From Bigelowiella natans CCMP2755 (taxonomy: Eukaryota > Cercozoa > Chlorarachniophyceae): a stretch of 24,404 nt of DNA. Below the pieces are notes generated by a model. That model made no database searches. It saw nothing but the letters and a program-made list of their open reading frames with translations, and was not told where the DNA came from. The translations under genes and the position numbers were made by a program. This document shows, one piece after another, positions 1-11,840 of the stretch. Numbering within the stretch: the first letter of the stretch is position 1; each line of letters opens with the position of its first letter. The stretch covers positions 1 to 24,404 of the forward strand of contig ADNK01002833.1 of assembly GCA_000320545.1 (NCBI GenBank), read 5' to 3'.

Positions 1-149
1 GCCCCCCCCCCCCCCCAGCGGTCCGTCATGTTCGAATTGTTTCGCTTTCATACGAGGCACCTCGACGAGCATCCAGAGCTTTGCATCTTGGCATATAAAC
101 ATAGCAACTATATGCAGGTGGCAGCAGCAGCAGAAATAGTATGAATATA

Positions 150-178
150 CTACTACTACTACTACTACTACTACTATT
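150..178. repeat. (ACT)n microsatellite
   Basis: About nine ACT units, continuing into ATT units. The stretch from 1 to about 590 holds this repeat, a C homopolymer at 2-16 and a CT tract near 424-509. I see no convincing exon there; the open frames are translations of the repeats. Confidence 0.85.
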
Positions 179-421
179 ATTACCACTACTGCTGCTCTTA
201 GCACTAAATAAAAGCAAATCAGCATATATATAACAAAAGCTATTGTTTGCTGGCACACTGGGTGCAGGTGCTACAGTTTACGGAGTTTCAGTATCGCCTC
301 ACACACTCACTGGCCCTAGCAATGTCCAATAAGGAGCAGATGGCCGCCAACCTTGCAAGTGCGCCAATAAAGAACATTAGTTGTTGTATAAGGAGTAATA
401 GTGCTAGGGCTTCTATTGACA

Positions 422-423
<2 letters not shown>

Positions 424-467
<44 letters not shown>

Positions 468-509
468 TTCTTCTCTCTCATTTTCTCTATCTCTCTTTCT
501 CTCTCTCTA
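424..509. repeat. (CT)n microsatellite, interrupted
   Basis: A long interrupted CT tract. It lies upstream of the first gene, in sequence with no supported coding content. It could be intergenic or part of an unannotated 5' intron. Confidence 0.9.
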
Positions 510-590
510 ATGTGCACATACATACATCTCCGTACACCACTTAGTGTTCTTTTAGACAAATAGCTTCTCGTGTTGTCATTCATCTCGTAG

Positions 591-1561
591 ATGCAGCTCG
601 GTGCTGCAAAAAGGACCTAAATACTGATCGCTCCATTGTTTTTCCGGTTCGTCTCCCCACCCCCATCCCCCGATTCATTAGCGACCGTGCCGATATTTCC
701 TGTGCTCTCGAAGGTGCTTTCCGGCGACAGCAGCAGCTCCTCCACTTCTGGCTCCCACGAGAGGAAAGTAAGGTTTCCGCCGCCCATTTCCAAGCGCGTG
801 AAGGATTGGGACAAGGCTGCCAAGGACAACTACAATGACAAAGACGAGAAAGAAGCCAGATACGCGCCCGATTTTAGCCGAGAAGTCGTGATGAATCTTG
901 ACCTCGAAGCGGTAGTATATAGTAAGTAGTTGTAGCAGCAGTAGAAGCAGTAGCAGTAGCAATAGTAGCAGTAGCAGTAGCAGCAGCAGCAGTAGTAGTA
1001 GCAGTGGATTTGTACGGCCAGTATATCTGTAAATCCCGCCATTTTTGATGAGAAAGGGGGGAAACCTGGCACACAGGGGAAGGGGCAGAAGCGTGTGATG
1101 CACGACCGTTAAGATTTCTGTATCTGTTTCAATCATCAGCTGAGGGTATGGGGTCCTTGCCCTTCGCCCTCTCCCTCCTCCTTGACCTCGCCCCCTTCAC
1201 TGAATACGCGACTGAACCGGCCTGGCCACGCGCTCTCCCTCGACTCCTTCCTGCCCCCCCTTGGCGCGGGGCCGTCCGTTGAAACACCGGACACCAGCGA
1301 GGCGCCCCCTGCCTGCATGGGCGACTTGCACTATCTTGGTCTTCGGGATGCGTTGGAGGTTGGGGTGGCGGCAATGATCTCGAGAAAGGTGAAGGATATC
1401 GAGCTCACGGAAGCAAGAATACGTCGCCATGTAAGGGCACTTGGCTGGTTCGCCTTTGGGGAGGACGGTGACGATGCTGCTTGCCTGTGGGAGCTGGTAC
1501 AGTACCATAGCTGAATGGGAAGACGATTACGCTGCTATTGTTATGACAACGGCATCTCTCA

Positions 1562-1599
<38 letters not shown>

Positions 1600-2325
1600 A
1601 CCCCCCTTTGGCGTGTGTGTGTGTGTGTGTGTGTTTGTGTGTGTGACATCAATCATTCCCAGGTACTGAACGTGGTGAGCGCATTCTCTGCGTTTCTCAC
1701 CTTGCTGCAGCCTCAACCTAGTGCTAGCAACAGCGGCACTGCGCCAACTTGGGGCTCAGTCGCCGCCCAAATTGCTTCGATTTCCCGTCGATTCTCTGCA
1801 TGTGTTGGCCACATCCTCGGAGTATCTTCCTCATCCTCATCCTGCTGCAGTGATGTGATAGCGGGCCAGGCAATCCCATACTTGAGCTGTTTCGTACAAA
1901 CGGCACTGGTTTGGGTAGCCATTGGCTTCCAGGCACTTGTAGGGGCATTTCCGGGGAAAAAGGACCTGAAGAAACGTCGCACCGCGGCGGAAAAGGCCAA
2001 TGCTTCCTCGGAATTCGATTCTGGTGTGGACGCGGTGAAGACAGCCTTGCGACAGGGGCTCAAACAAGCGACGCATGGCCTCGAGAAACTATCGAAGTTC
2101 CTCGCTACGGATCAGGGAGATGATGCGAAGAAGTCCACCGACGGAAAGCAGGTTCAGAGCGAGAACACGTTGCAAGTTGTCGTAAAGGAGCTGGCGGGAG
2201 AGGAACATGCAGAGTTGCGGCGACGCGTAGAAAAAATGCAAAGGGACAGCATAAACGGAAGTGCGAAAGAAATGCTGCAGTGTGTCGACGAAGCCTACAA
2301 GATTCTAGGGGCAATCGAAGCCTGA
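591..2325 (+). CDS. Unrecognised multi-exon protein with a hydrophobic segment
   Basis: I do not recognise the family. The best-supported junction is 1140-1496 to 1663-2325: the donor after CTG at 1496 (GTACAG) and the acceptor CCCAG at 1660-1662 are both phase 0. The 166-nt intron contains (CT)n and (GT)n. An upstream exon from 682 to 911 (or 921) has a polypyrimidine acceptor. An ATG at 591 can be joined to it through a donor at 601 in matching phase, but this start is tentative. The product is about 410 aa. It has a Ser-rich N-terminal part, a Pro-rich middle, a roughly 25-residue hydrophobic stretch (about 1875-1955) followed by KKDLKKRR, and a charged, probably helical C-terminus ending at the TGA at 2323. 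The hydrophobic stretch followed by a basic cluster suggests membrane association. The terminal exon is secure; the first exon is weak. Confidence 0.55.
930..1006. repeat. (AGC/AGT)n intronic repeat
   Basis: Imperfect AGC/AGT triplets just downstream of candidate donors at 912 and 922. I place them in an intron. They create misleading reverse-strand frames with long Leu, Tyr/Cys or Thr/Ala runs. Confidence 0.85.
1557..1644. repeat. (CT)n followed by (GT)n in an intron
   Basis: Two adjacent dinucleotide repeats fill most of the intron 1497-1662 of the first gene. The acceptor lies 18 nt past the GT run. Confidence 0.9.
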
Positions 2326-3171
2326 TATTGCCATTGGCGGTCCAAGTTCAGAGAAATGGAACGTACTATACGTATAGCTGCGTTGGATTGGGCGGCTGGA
2401 TAACGACCGATGACGATGCGACTAGCGCTTGCTAGCTCATCTATTTTAGGTAAGGCTGTCTGTCTGTATATCTGTACTCGCTTTCGTATTAACAAATGAG
2501 AATCCTATGTGACGTGCTCGATTCCTGCCTGATCGATGCAGCAAGAGCAAGCGAGCCGCCACCGTGACACGTGCCCGGCGTACTTACACAGCTAGACAGC
2601 CGCAATGCGGCGTCACATAGTCGCTCTCACAATGCTAAAGCGTGTGCGGTGGTTTGCCACATAATAACCGAATAACCGAATATAAGGCTCGTGACATCAT
2701 CTAGACACATCTAGACATATAAGCGCATCCGCGCACAAATCTAGTTCCTGCTGGCCTGGCATAGATGCCATCTCAACGCATGTAGGCTACAGCAGTATCA
2801 TAGCGGTAAATGGTACAAGCAGCGAGTAAGTCTATATGATACTAGCTAGCTAGGTTTTACTTACAGCATAGTTTATAGCTCAGCTAGCAAATGCGAACCG
2901 ATGCGCACGCGCGGCATCGATGTGAATGCAAGGCATACGTACTATAGCTGCAGAATGCTATAATGGACGCTAGTGCTCTACTCAGACACTGAGCAGGTAT
3001 ACACTTGCTGAGGTAGGGATGGCGGCATATACACGGGGTGTAGCGTCCGTACACAGTTGTGTATGCCAGCAAAGCAATGTGCATGTTTTTACACATATGT
3101 ATTTCTGATAACTTGATCATGTATTTTGTACCATAACACGCATCAGATCTAGAACATAGTCAATCATGATC
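2326..3171. other. Intergenic, no gene seen
   Basis: About 850 bp between the first (+) gene and the 3' end of the (-) strand gene. There is no frame with plausible composition and no long microsatellite, only short CTAG-type motifs. I see nothing further here; presumably it holds the 3' UTRs of the two convergent genes. Confidence 0.5.
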
Positions 3172-3655
3172 TCACACGTTGCATCCAATAGCATGCGCAA
3201 CGGGATCACCGAATCGAAACGCGAATTTTGAATTTGCACTGTCTTGGCGGCTTGACAAGCGATGTTCTCCATCTTCGTCTAGTCGTACTTGTTGGTACCC
3301 CACATCATACGTGGTATACCGACTGCGAAAGTTGCACTAATAATTTTGATGGGTAATAAATCAGACGTTATTCAGGCATGACTAGCAAGTGCTCTTACCC
3401 CATGGAAACAATAGTCACGAGAGCACCAATCCTGTGGCTTCGTACATGCTTTGCGACCTGTTGGGAAAATTCATGAGCATTCGGGATTACATTAAAGTGT
3501 GACGCATTGAGTACCCTGAGGTAAGTCTTTGGTCCACCATGGTGAGAGGTGTGGCCAACCGTCTTTACGTCTGTCATGATTTTGTTTGGCGCATCATTCG
3601 TGCCCTGAACAAAGGAAAATATTTCAACCACCTCATTCAGGTGTCCACTCAAAGC
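3172..3655 (-). CDS. Unrecognised gene, last two exons
   Basis: On the minus strand a frame runs from about 3652 down to 3399. It ends in ATG-GG at a strong donor (GTAAGAG). After a 77-nt intron, the acceptor TTTCGCAG at 3323 joins in phase (GG+T) to a frame from 3322 that stays open for about 50 codons to the TGA at 3172-3174. The two parts give about 135 residues of balanced composition, including HTSHHGGPKTYLRVLN, VAKHVRSHRIGALVTIVSMG and KFAFRFGDPVAHAIGCNV. I do not recognise the family. The upstream border is an acceptor near 3651-3655. A further exon at about 4042-4107 ending in a perfect GTAAGTACC donor (phase 2) could join, but this is weak. The exon pair is credible because removing the intron extends an otherwise closed frame. 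Confidence 0.5.
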
Positions 3656-3720
3656 TATATTAATATTGGCATTAATTATCTTTTTTTGGTTCTCTATAAT
3701 CCTTTTTCTGCGTTGATCTG

Positions 3721-3732
3721 GGGGGGGGGGGG
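3721..3732. repeat. G homopolymer
   Basis: A run of 12-13 G in AT-rich sequence. It lies in a stretch (about 3660-4240) with no secure coding content apart from possible minus-strand exons of the unrecognised gene. Confidence 0.85.
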
Positions 3733-4107
3733 CACCTTGACTAAGGATTCCAACATCCTCCTTTTATCAGATGGTTTGTGTGAGTTGCGAGGGAGTGAGA
3801 ATAAGGATTTTAATATCATTTTTTTGTATTTGCATTTTTTTATTATGTCGTATCAATGTTTGATAGTGCATTAGGGATCTTCTCCAGTTCATTCTGCCTA
3901 CATGAAACTCTATGTGGTCAGATCCAAGCAGCGAACAGTATTTCTGCTGTGGATTTATTGTGTACATGTTGATGATTACAATGGTATTTTGTATTAACGA
4001 CAGGATAATTTACCGAATAAACTTATAAATTAGGTACTTACTTAGATATCAGCTGAAACCCCAGATCTGGTTCAGTTTCCAGTTCAACCAAGCGCAATCT
4101 CCAAATG

Positions 4108-4632
4108 CTACTTCCATACAATTTTTCCTACTAAATTCAAAAATTCTCGGTAGTATTAGATAATAATTTATAATAGAGACATCATAATATCTTAGTTTCT
4201 TGTTTTTTAGCCCTTCCAAAAGGATTTTTTGATACTGTCATATGCTAATATGTATCTTAAAGAGCTGCATGCCCCGCCTTCTTACGTCAGGGCAGTTTTT
4301 AGCACCGAAACATTCGTACAGCTCGTATTCATCTACTCCACCACGACGATGCGTCAATGCCTGGAGGAAGGCTTCATTCTGCAGACTGCGACAAGCATAA
4401 TCACGCAAAACGAGGATCATTCACAGGCCCTTCCCTGTCACATCTGGATAGCGATTTCTCAGCTGACGTTCGAACCACCGATCGAGCCGATCACGCTTTC
4501 TGCAATTCGCGCCTCCCGCCGCAGCTTCGGAAGGGGCGAGGCGGGGCGGGAGAATAAGGAGCAGGATATTGGGCCCGATCCTGAGATTAGAAAACTAGCG
4601 ACGTTGTGTCGGAGAGTGATTAGCCCATTAAT
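4108..4632. promoter_or_regulatory. Upstream region of the large carbohydrate-enzyme gene
   Basis: An AT-rich part (4108-4260) is followed by more GC-rich sequence up to the ATG at 4633, including a GGGGCGAGGCGGGGCGGG stretch near 4530-4550. Frames here do not resemble proteins. I infer promoter and 5' UTR; no TATA box or initiator can be assigned with confidence. Confidence 0.3.
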
Positions 4633-5322
4633 ATGCAACCAGGGAGGCGATGGACCGTGCTACTGATCTCTCTTGCAATAGTCGTGCTCCTGACCCTCGG
4701 TTCGGCCGTGGAACTGAGGTTCCAGCTATTTCATCGCACGGTGTGGAATGAGAGAGGCTTGCGACGATTCTCCGATTTGCCTTCCACAGTTGGGTTCTTG
4801 AGCTCGTCCACCTCCTTGAACGGTAGTAGTGCAGGAGAAGAAGCAGAGTTCAACTCCTCTGGAAAGACGACGACGGTGGTGGCGACGAAGATAACGACGA
4901 CAACGACCACGAATCTAGGTGAAAATCGTAAACAGAATGAAAGCCATCCACAAGCGCCTCCCTCAGATTTACCTGTTAAGAATCCAGACAGGGCTCCAGA
5001 TTCGATGCGAGTGAAGAAGACAGAGGGGGGGGAGGACACTGAGGAGGGGGGGGAGGAGGAGGACACTGAGGAGGGGGGAGAGGAAGAAGAGGCTAGTGAA
5101 AGCAGTGAGTACAAGGGGACTAAGGAGGTAGATACAGGAGATATTTCGAAGCCGCATCGACCGTCAGATAATAGAAATTCGTCACACGGAAGCATAGCAG
5201 CCGTATGGGAGCACTACGCCAGGAGACAGCCTTCCGATGATAGCCTTATGAATGAGGAAACCCGGACAGAGATGATTAAGCATACTTGGCAGGAACAGCG
5301 GGGGAAAAGATTCGATGCGAAG
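4633..5322 (+). other. Exon 1: type II signal anchor and acidic low-complexity stem
   Basis: The ATG at 4633 begins a 230-residue exon. A short basic start (QPGRRW) is followed by a strongly hydrophobic helix (residues about 8-25) with no obvious cleavage site, as in Golgi type II glycosyltransferases. The stem is rich in Ser, Thr and Glu. It contains two copies of a 9-residue EDTEEGGEE unit encoded by a 27-bp tandem repeat (5032-5051 and 5059-5078). The exon ends phase 0 at AAG|GTAGTA. Confidence 0.7.
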
Positions 5323-6724
5323 GTAGTAGCAGCGGTGTACCATATGACCTTCTAGGCAGAAAGTTGAATCGAAGTAATGATGACCCACACCGCCCTCTAT
5401 CGTTTAATTTCATAGGCAGATCTTGGCGCAGCCATAGAGTCGGCGTTGATTGAGTTAGGAGATTGCGAATCGAATAGGATTGGCGAGGGAGAACTATCGT
5501 GTGGCAGTCCTTTATTCACTTGCGACGGGCTCGAGCGCACGCTTCATCGCATCAAAACACGTGCCAAGAAAGGAATTACCCCTGTGATTACGCAGGGACC
5601 GGAGAGGGGCGACGGTGGGTTGTTTTTCATTGAAATAGAGGCTTTGCATTACTTCCTCCCTTCTCTTTCTTTTCGTCTACTATTCCGTCTATGATACGAT
5701 GATACGACGATCAAGATGGCCTTTGACGATTGGTGATGGTCAGGGATAGGTTCGCGTGTGTGGGCGCGAATACAAGTCATGGTGCTTGCTCAAGCATTGG
5801 GATTCGATTACGCACATGTCCCTATCAGAGACCAGGTGAGAACGAATGAAAGTGTGCGATCCAGTGTAAATGCACATCAAAGTGCCATCTTCATCATCCT
5901 CCTCCTCTTTTCACCATCATCTTCATATATTATTATTACTTAATATTATTACTACTACTTCTACTGCTGCTGCTGCTGCTGCTGCTGCGATCAACATGCT
6001 AATGCTCATTTAAGGTGCCGGTGTTTGGGCCTACGCTGGGAGGTCAGCACTTTATCAATTGGTACGTGGACGATGAAAAAGTACAGAAGGGGGGCGGGGG
6101 TTAGGGTTAGAGAGGAGAAAGAAGTATTCTTGGAGAAAGAAAAAGAAATTAAACATGTTTAGAAAACGCACAATATCAGCAATTTAAATTAAATGTGCAC
6201 ACACGTTGTGTGTGTGTGCTTTCGTTGGTGTTAGGGATGAGTTTCTGAACTTGGGCGAGAGCTTTCCATCCGCTCTAGTAGTAGCGGCGACTACACCCAA
6301 AACCACATCTGCTTCAGCAGAACGTCACAAATCTGACGGCGAAGACGACGAGGACGAAGATGATCGTCCTCTATTTGTCGCTGGGGGATTCAAGCATGTA
6401 GATATTGTGCAGCTTCTTTCTGGGGAGCTGTTTAAGGCTGGACGGAGCTCTCGCAGGGAGCTTTTTGCGCTCGACCACGGCAGCGTAATGGCTGCAACTG
6501 TGCATGCATAGAAAATATGTATGCATGCATGTATAGTATCATCATTACTCAATTATTAACTACTACTACTACTACTACTACTACTCCACTACTGTTACCC
6601 GTACTTGCACATATGAGATTTGTCTGACCACTTATGTGTGCACATTGAAACCAGATATTTGCCGATGACACGTGCCTCCGCCATCACCTCGACGAAGCTT
6701 ACCGTGTGGTAGTACCAGCTCTTT

Positions 6725-6755
<31 letters not shown>

Positions 6756-8597
6756 GTGATGATGACAAAACAAGGCTCCACAATCACTCGTATAATATCA
6801 AAGGACGGCATTACTCGATGTGTGTCTTCAAGCTACAGCATCTTATTAGTGAAAAGCCATGTTGCACCTAGCCGCCCTCCTGCACGTCTATGTCTGCTCT
6901 CGCTGTACTTGTTGGCTTCCCCATGCTCGCTCACCATCCCCCACCCCCATTTCCTCCCAGGTCAATGAGAATCTATACAGAAACTTCGCTCTTGCCGCGG
7001 AAAGGAGGAGGAGAGCCTATTTTGAGGGGGGGGGGAGGGTGGGAAGAAGGGAAAGAGGACAAAGCGAAACGGAGGGCAGGAAGTGCCGACGATTGCGTGT
7101 GGATATAACGACAATTTCCTCGACGTTGCTTTCCATATCCGCAGAGGCGATGTCCTGCCTGGCCCTCCGGAGAACATCACTCGATGTGGGCATGCTGTGT
7201 ATTCGAGTGCTGCACGAGCTAGCAACCACGAGCTGCGTGACCCTTTCTTTTCCAACAACTGGGCAAAGCGAGGGAACGAAATGCGGTATTAGTCACCGAC
7301 GTAGTAGAAGTAGCAGTAGTAGCAGTAGCAGATGCTGTGGGACTTGTGGCAGGAGCTCTTATTTCGCGTGTAGAGACGACGATTTCCTTGTTCCTTTGTT
7401 TCTGTCTTTTGCCGCTATTTGTCACCATCGTTGATGAATATCCTACCATCATCATCATCATCATCATAATCATCGTCGTCGTCGTCATAACCATCAGCAC
7501 ACTCACCATCAATCGCAACCGCAGCCTAACAATCTCCATCACGATCGTCATTTCTGTCGTGCTTTGTCTTTGTTTTTCACTGATATGCAATTGTCGCGAA
7601 GGTTCTATCGAAACCTGATGAACGACATCATGGCGCACGCAGCGCTGATCGGTGTTCGGCCTCGCTTCCACATATTCTCCCAAACTTCTCGAGCTCCGCC
7701 TTCCTGCGCTCACGCCTACGTCGAGGACTTTCCAGAGCTGGAGTTTCTCGATGACCCTCCTATTGGATCTACAGGAGAAGGGGAGGGGGGAGGAGGAGGA
7801 GGAGGAGGAGGAGGAAGAGGACAAGGAAACATTCCAGGTAGTAGGAGTAGGGTCCGTCGTCTGGAACTTTGGGCAAAAATGCGTGGATTCGAGCCTTTGC
7901 GCCACGCAGAGCTGGCCGGTGAAGAGGCCCCTGTGATCAGAGTCGTACTCAACTCCGACCCCACGGAGGCCTTTCAGTGCCTGCAATCGGCAGATGTGCT
8001 GGCTGTTGCTAAATCGACGTTCTCCATGGCCGCTGCTATGTTCTCCTCGCCTGACCAGGTGTGAGGCTAGTAGGTGGGAGGTGGTGGGAGGTGGTAGCAA
8101 GAGCGGAGATGTTGTTGTTGATGATAATGATGATGGCGATAGTGATGATGGATTATGACTATGTGGTGATGATGCGGTGAGGGCTGGATTTGCTAGATAA
8201 TGCCTCCTGTAAGCACCTTCCGAGCAACCGTTCGAATCGGGCCTCACCCCCCCCCCTCTCCTCTCTTTCTCTCTCTCTCTTTCCCTCCGACACTAATCTC
8301 AAAAATGCAACACACGAAGGTCCGCATCTATCCGCCCCCAACGAAGGGTTGGGAGCACCTTGGCGCCGGTGGCCTCTGGCTGTATGCGACGGAAGAGGGA
8401 AATCTAAGGGATAAAAATAGCCTTTTCGAACGAATAAACGCACTCAATGGCCCCAGACTCGGAAGGGCAATCTCGGAGGATGACGTGTTCTTCTCTGTAG
8501 AAGAAGAAGAAGAACGAGAAGAAGAAGAAGATGCGAAAGCGAAGCAGCAGGGAGATAGTAGCGGTGGACAAAAGCTACCTGAAGAACCATCTTCTCC

Positions 8598-8634
<37 letters not shown>

Positions 8635-10091
8635 CCTTTGACAACGACGTACAAAGGGCGTGTCGGCGCCTTCCATGGGATGGGCATGCGACTGTACCAC
8701 AACTTCAGCAAGGTCAACTTCTGGAGCACGCCTGTTTTTGACCACAACACGCCCAAGTGCTCCTCCGACTACGGCGCCATTCGCTACCTCGGACGCGCGC
8801 ACAGCGAGAGCGAGTGCATCGATATGTGCTTGGAGGCCATGGCGAGGGGTGACATCGCACCCTGCTGGTCCGTCACCTACTTTCCTGATGAGCACCAGCG
8901 CTTCGAGTCCGCCGTGGATGAGGCGCGCATGTGGTGAGAACGACGACGACGACGAAGAAGAAGAAGAAGAAGAAGAAGAAGTCAATAACCACAATAATAA
9001 CGATGATGATGATGGTGATGATGACGATAGCAATAGCAACAGCTGCGAGGATGGTGGAGAAGGAAGACAGAGCGCAGAGATTCATCATCAATGTTGTCCT
9101 CCCCCCCCCCCCCCCCCTCCTTCTCCGTCCCCAAACTAATATCAGGTACACGGACGATAGGCGGTGCGCACGACAGTGTTTCGCCATCACAGAGCCTGGA
9201 GCGGGGGGGCTGGATCACATGCCCGGGGTTGCACACAACCATAGCGCCATGTGCTTGATGTTTGTCATATAAATCATCATGGTACTACACGGTGACGAGA
9301 GACTACTTGAGTCGCTATGTATAAGCTTCTTCTCTCGCCTCATGCCGCCTTGGCCCTTGCCCGCAGGTAACGTCCGTGGATTTGCTGCTCGGCTGCTATG
9401 ATGACACAGACTGTTCCGCGAATGGAAGGTGCGTCTTCGCTAACGACGACGGCACCCCTCCCCCCTACTCCCGACCCGGTGGAAGGTGCGAATGCGAGGG
9501 GCCATGGGGGGGGAGCAGGTGCGAGGTCCTTCGGGTAGGAAAGCCGGAGTCGAAAAGCAAGACCGGGTAGACAACAAGAACAACAACAAGAACAACAACA
9601 AGAACATCATCATGAACAGCCACACCGTAACTGCAAATGCTCGCACAAACACGCACAATTGCTCTGCGACAGCTACCAGCCTTCGCTTCCCGCGATGTTT
9701 CATAAGGAGAAGGAGGAAGACGACCAGGGCCGCTCCCTCTATGCAGAACCCGGGGATGCTATGGCGCCCGACGGCGAGCAGCAAACGGATATGATGCCCT
9801 CCTCGTAAGAAGAATGAGAAATATGTATTGTCGTCGTCGTGGTGGTGTCGTTCCTATTACCATTATTTCCTTCCTATTACCATCATTATCACGTGGGGAT
9901 TGGCATCCACGAGAAGTGTCGCTCGCTCGCTCGCTCACTCGCTCACTCTCTCCCTCCCTCCCTTCCGCTCGCTGCCATCATCGTTGTCGTGCGCAGGTCA
10001 TGGGGCGGCACCGTGATACGCGGAGACGATGGGATGTACCACATGTGGGTGTCGGAGATGAGCGACCACTGCGGCATTGTAAGAGCAACAA

Positions 10092-10126
<35 letters not shown>

Positions 10127-11382
10127 AGTAATGGTAATGATAATGACAACAATAACAACAATAATCAACAAGAAGAACAACAAAAGAGGCAAAAGCACCC
10201 TCATCCATCCATCGTAAATCCTTAGAAAAACCACCCCCCGCTTCTCATCCTCCTCCTCATCTTCTTCTTCTTCTTCTTCTTCTTCTTCTTCTATCTTCGT
10301 GTACGGAACCCCCCCCCCCCTCCTCCCCCCCCGCTAAAAATGGCGATGTTTTTCGTCTCTCTGACCAGGTTGCCTGGGGCTGGAATTCGCGCGTAATACA
10401 TGCAACCTCGGCTGAGGCGGATGGGCCTTACCAGCGAAAGGCTATTGTGTGGAATATCTTCGCTCATGAGCCACGCGTAGTGCCTGTGCCTCTGGAAAGC
10501 AGTAGCAGCAGCAGCGAGGAGGAGAGCGGGGAGAAGGAAGATGTGCCCCGGACGCTCGCCATGTTCTTTACGTCTGACTTGAATAGGAAGACAGAACGGC
10601 GTTGCTCCTGCTGTCGTAAGACACGCTGCGACGGCTCTACAGGTGGTGGCAGATGATGATATGATGATGATGATGATGATGGTGGTGGTGATGGTGATGG
10701 ATTTAGAGGAGAGCTCAGGGTAAAAAAGAAGCAGCATGCTTTTCTTTGGCCTTGACTGCACACTACTACCCTTGCATACATCATAAAGGGTCATCCCATC
10801 CCCCCCCCCCCCCCCTCCCTCAAGAATTGATGTCGATTCTTGCAGCTCTCCTCGCCTTTGCGTGGACATATCATTGAATAAGTACGACTTACACTGCTCC
10901 CATTTCCCTCCACCATGGCCCCCATCCATTCCCCCCCATCATTTACAGAGGAGGGTGATTGCCCGTTCAAGCGCATAGATGAGCACGGCGGTGCGGTCGA
11001 TGAAGTGGAGCAAAACTCAGCCACGTGCGTATAGTAACATGTTTTCCGTCGTCGTTCTTTGGTGGAATAATAAATATAGAATGAGCGGGAGGGGTGGGGG
11101 GCACAAAGTTGAAGAATCAGATGATATGGTGATGACCATTTCCTCCTCTCTCCCTCCCCCCCTCCCTTATCAAGATACGTGAGCGAGGCAAATTCTACGA
11201 ATGGTCCGTGGAGTGCGCCGAGAAGGGTAACACATGGGGACGCCAACCTATCCCCCATCATCTTCCCAGACGGATCGCTGCTCGCGCTGGCGAGGACCTG
11301 GGGCGTTCAAGGGTACTTACTGCATAGAAGGAGGAGGAGGAGGAGGAAAACATGAGAATTTTGAAGTCACGTCAAGATATTT

Positions 11383-11413
<31 letters not shown>

Positions 11414-11801
11414 TATACATATGTGTTGTTGTATGTGTGTCGTTGTGTGAAAAGAACACCAACCTCATGATCATCATGATCATCATGATCATCCAGGTCC
11501 TACGGATCCCACATGCACATGGTCGTCGCGAAGGACTGGCGTGATCCTTCTACTTATCGAAAAGTGACAGGTAGCCGCTGTGCCTTCCATGCCATCAGCG
11601 GCAGCAGTAGTTAGTCATAGGAGGTGTTCCGTCATCGTGTACTTGTCAATGCCACCCCTACGCGGGGAGAGGGGAGGGGGGGGGGGGGGGGGGGAGGGTA
11701 GGAAAGAAGAGGAGGGGGAGGAGGAAGAAAGCTGCGTTGTGCTTTGCATATTTCACCATCCTCGATCACCGTGCACTACTGTCTACTTAATAGATCTTAT
11801 A

Positions 11802-11840
<39 letters not shown>

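Larger units (their letters stand above)
5416..8400 (+). other. Fucosyltransferase-like (GT-B, HIRRGD) domain exons
   Basis: This is the catalytic part of a GDP-fucose-dependent transferase of the alpha-1,2/alpha-1,6/O-fucosyltransferase superfamily. The diagnostic motif HIRRGDV lies at 7134-7154 (residue about 487); in this superfamily its arginine contacts the GDP-sugar. Other family-like pieces are RIQVMVLAQALGFDYAHVPI (5770-5829), VPVFGPTLGGQHFINW (6015 onward), FHIFSQ (7669-7686) and, near the end, LQSADVLAVAKSTFSMAAAM (7981-8040), which resembles the conserved C-terminal D-x-L-x-x-S-x-S-x-F-S-x-x-A motif. An in-frame GGA repeat (7785-7815) inserts a poly-Gly loop. Exact GT family and acceptor cannot be read from the sequence. 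The beta-strand VRIYPP after 8320 fits the usual next strand of this fold. Confidence 0.7.

Noticed and set aside
678-1136. Long minus-strand frame with a poly-Leu run
   Set aside because: The Leu run is the reverse reading of an AGC/AGT microsatellite that lies in an intron of the plus-strand gene. Nothing on either side resembles a protein.
3539-3874. 111-codon plus-strand frame
   Set aside because: It overlaps the minus-strand exon with the better splice signals and more protein-like sequence, and it crosses a G homopolymer.
6099-6112. Telomere-like GGGTTAGGGTTAG
   Set aside because: Only two units, inside an intron of the large gene. There is no array, so it is chance or G-rich simple sequence.
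7219-8247. 342-codon minus-strand frame
   Set aside because: It lies opposite strongly supported exons of the fucosyltransferase-like gene, and its sequence is dominated by Ser, Thr and Met runs from reversed triplet repeats.
8200-8319. Independent start (ATG at 8200 or 8305) of a separate GH43-like gene
   Set aside because: Considered seriously. The stretch has a CT-rich polypyrimidine tract and a phase-0 acceptor at 8319 that continues the upstream frame, and the N-terminus it would give has no clear signal peptide. It is kept as the main alternative to the fusion.
9814-10225. Ser/Arg/Leu-rich plus-strand frames around 9.8-10.2 kb
   Set aside because: Translations of GCTC/CTCA and GAT repeats in introns. 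The true exon is 9997-10078 (SWGGTVIRGDDG).
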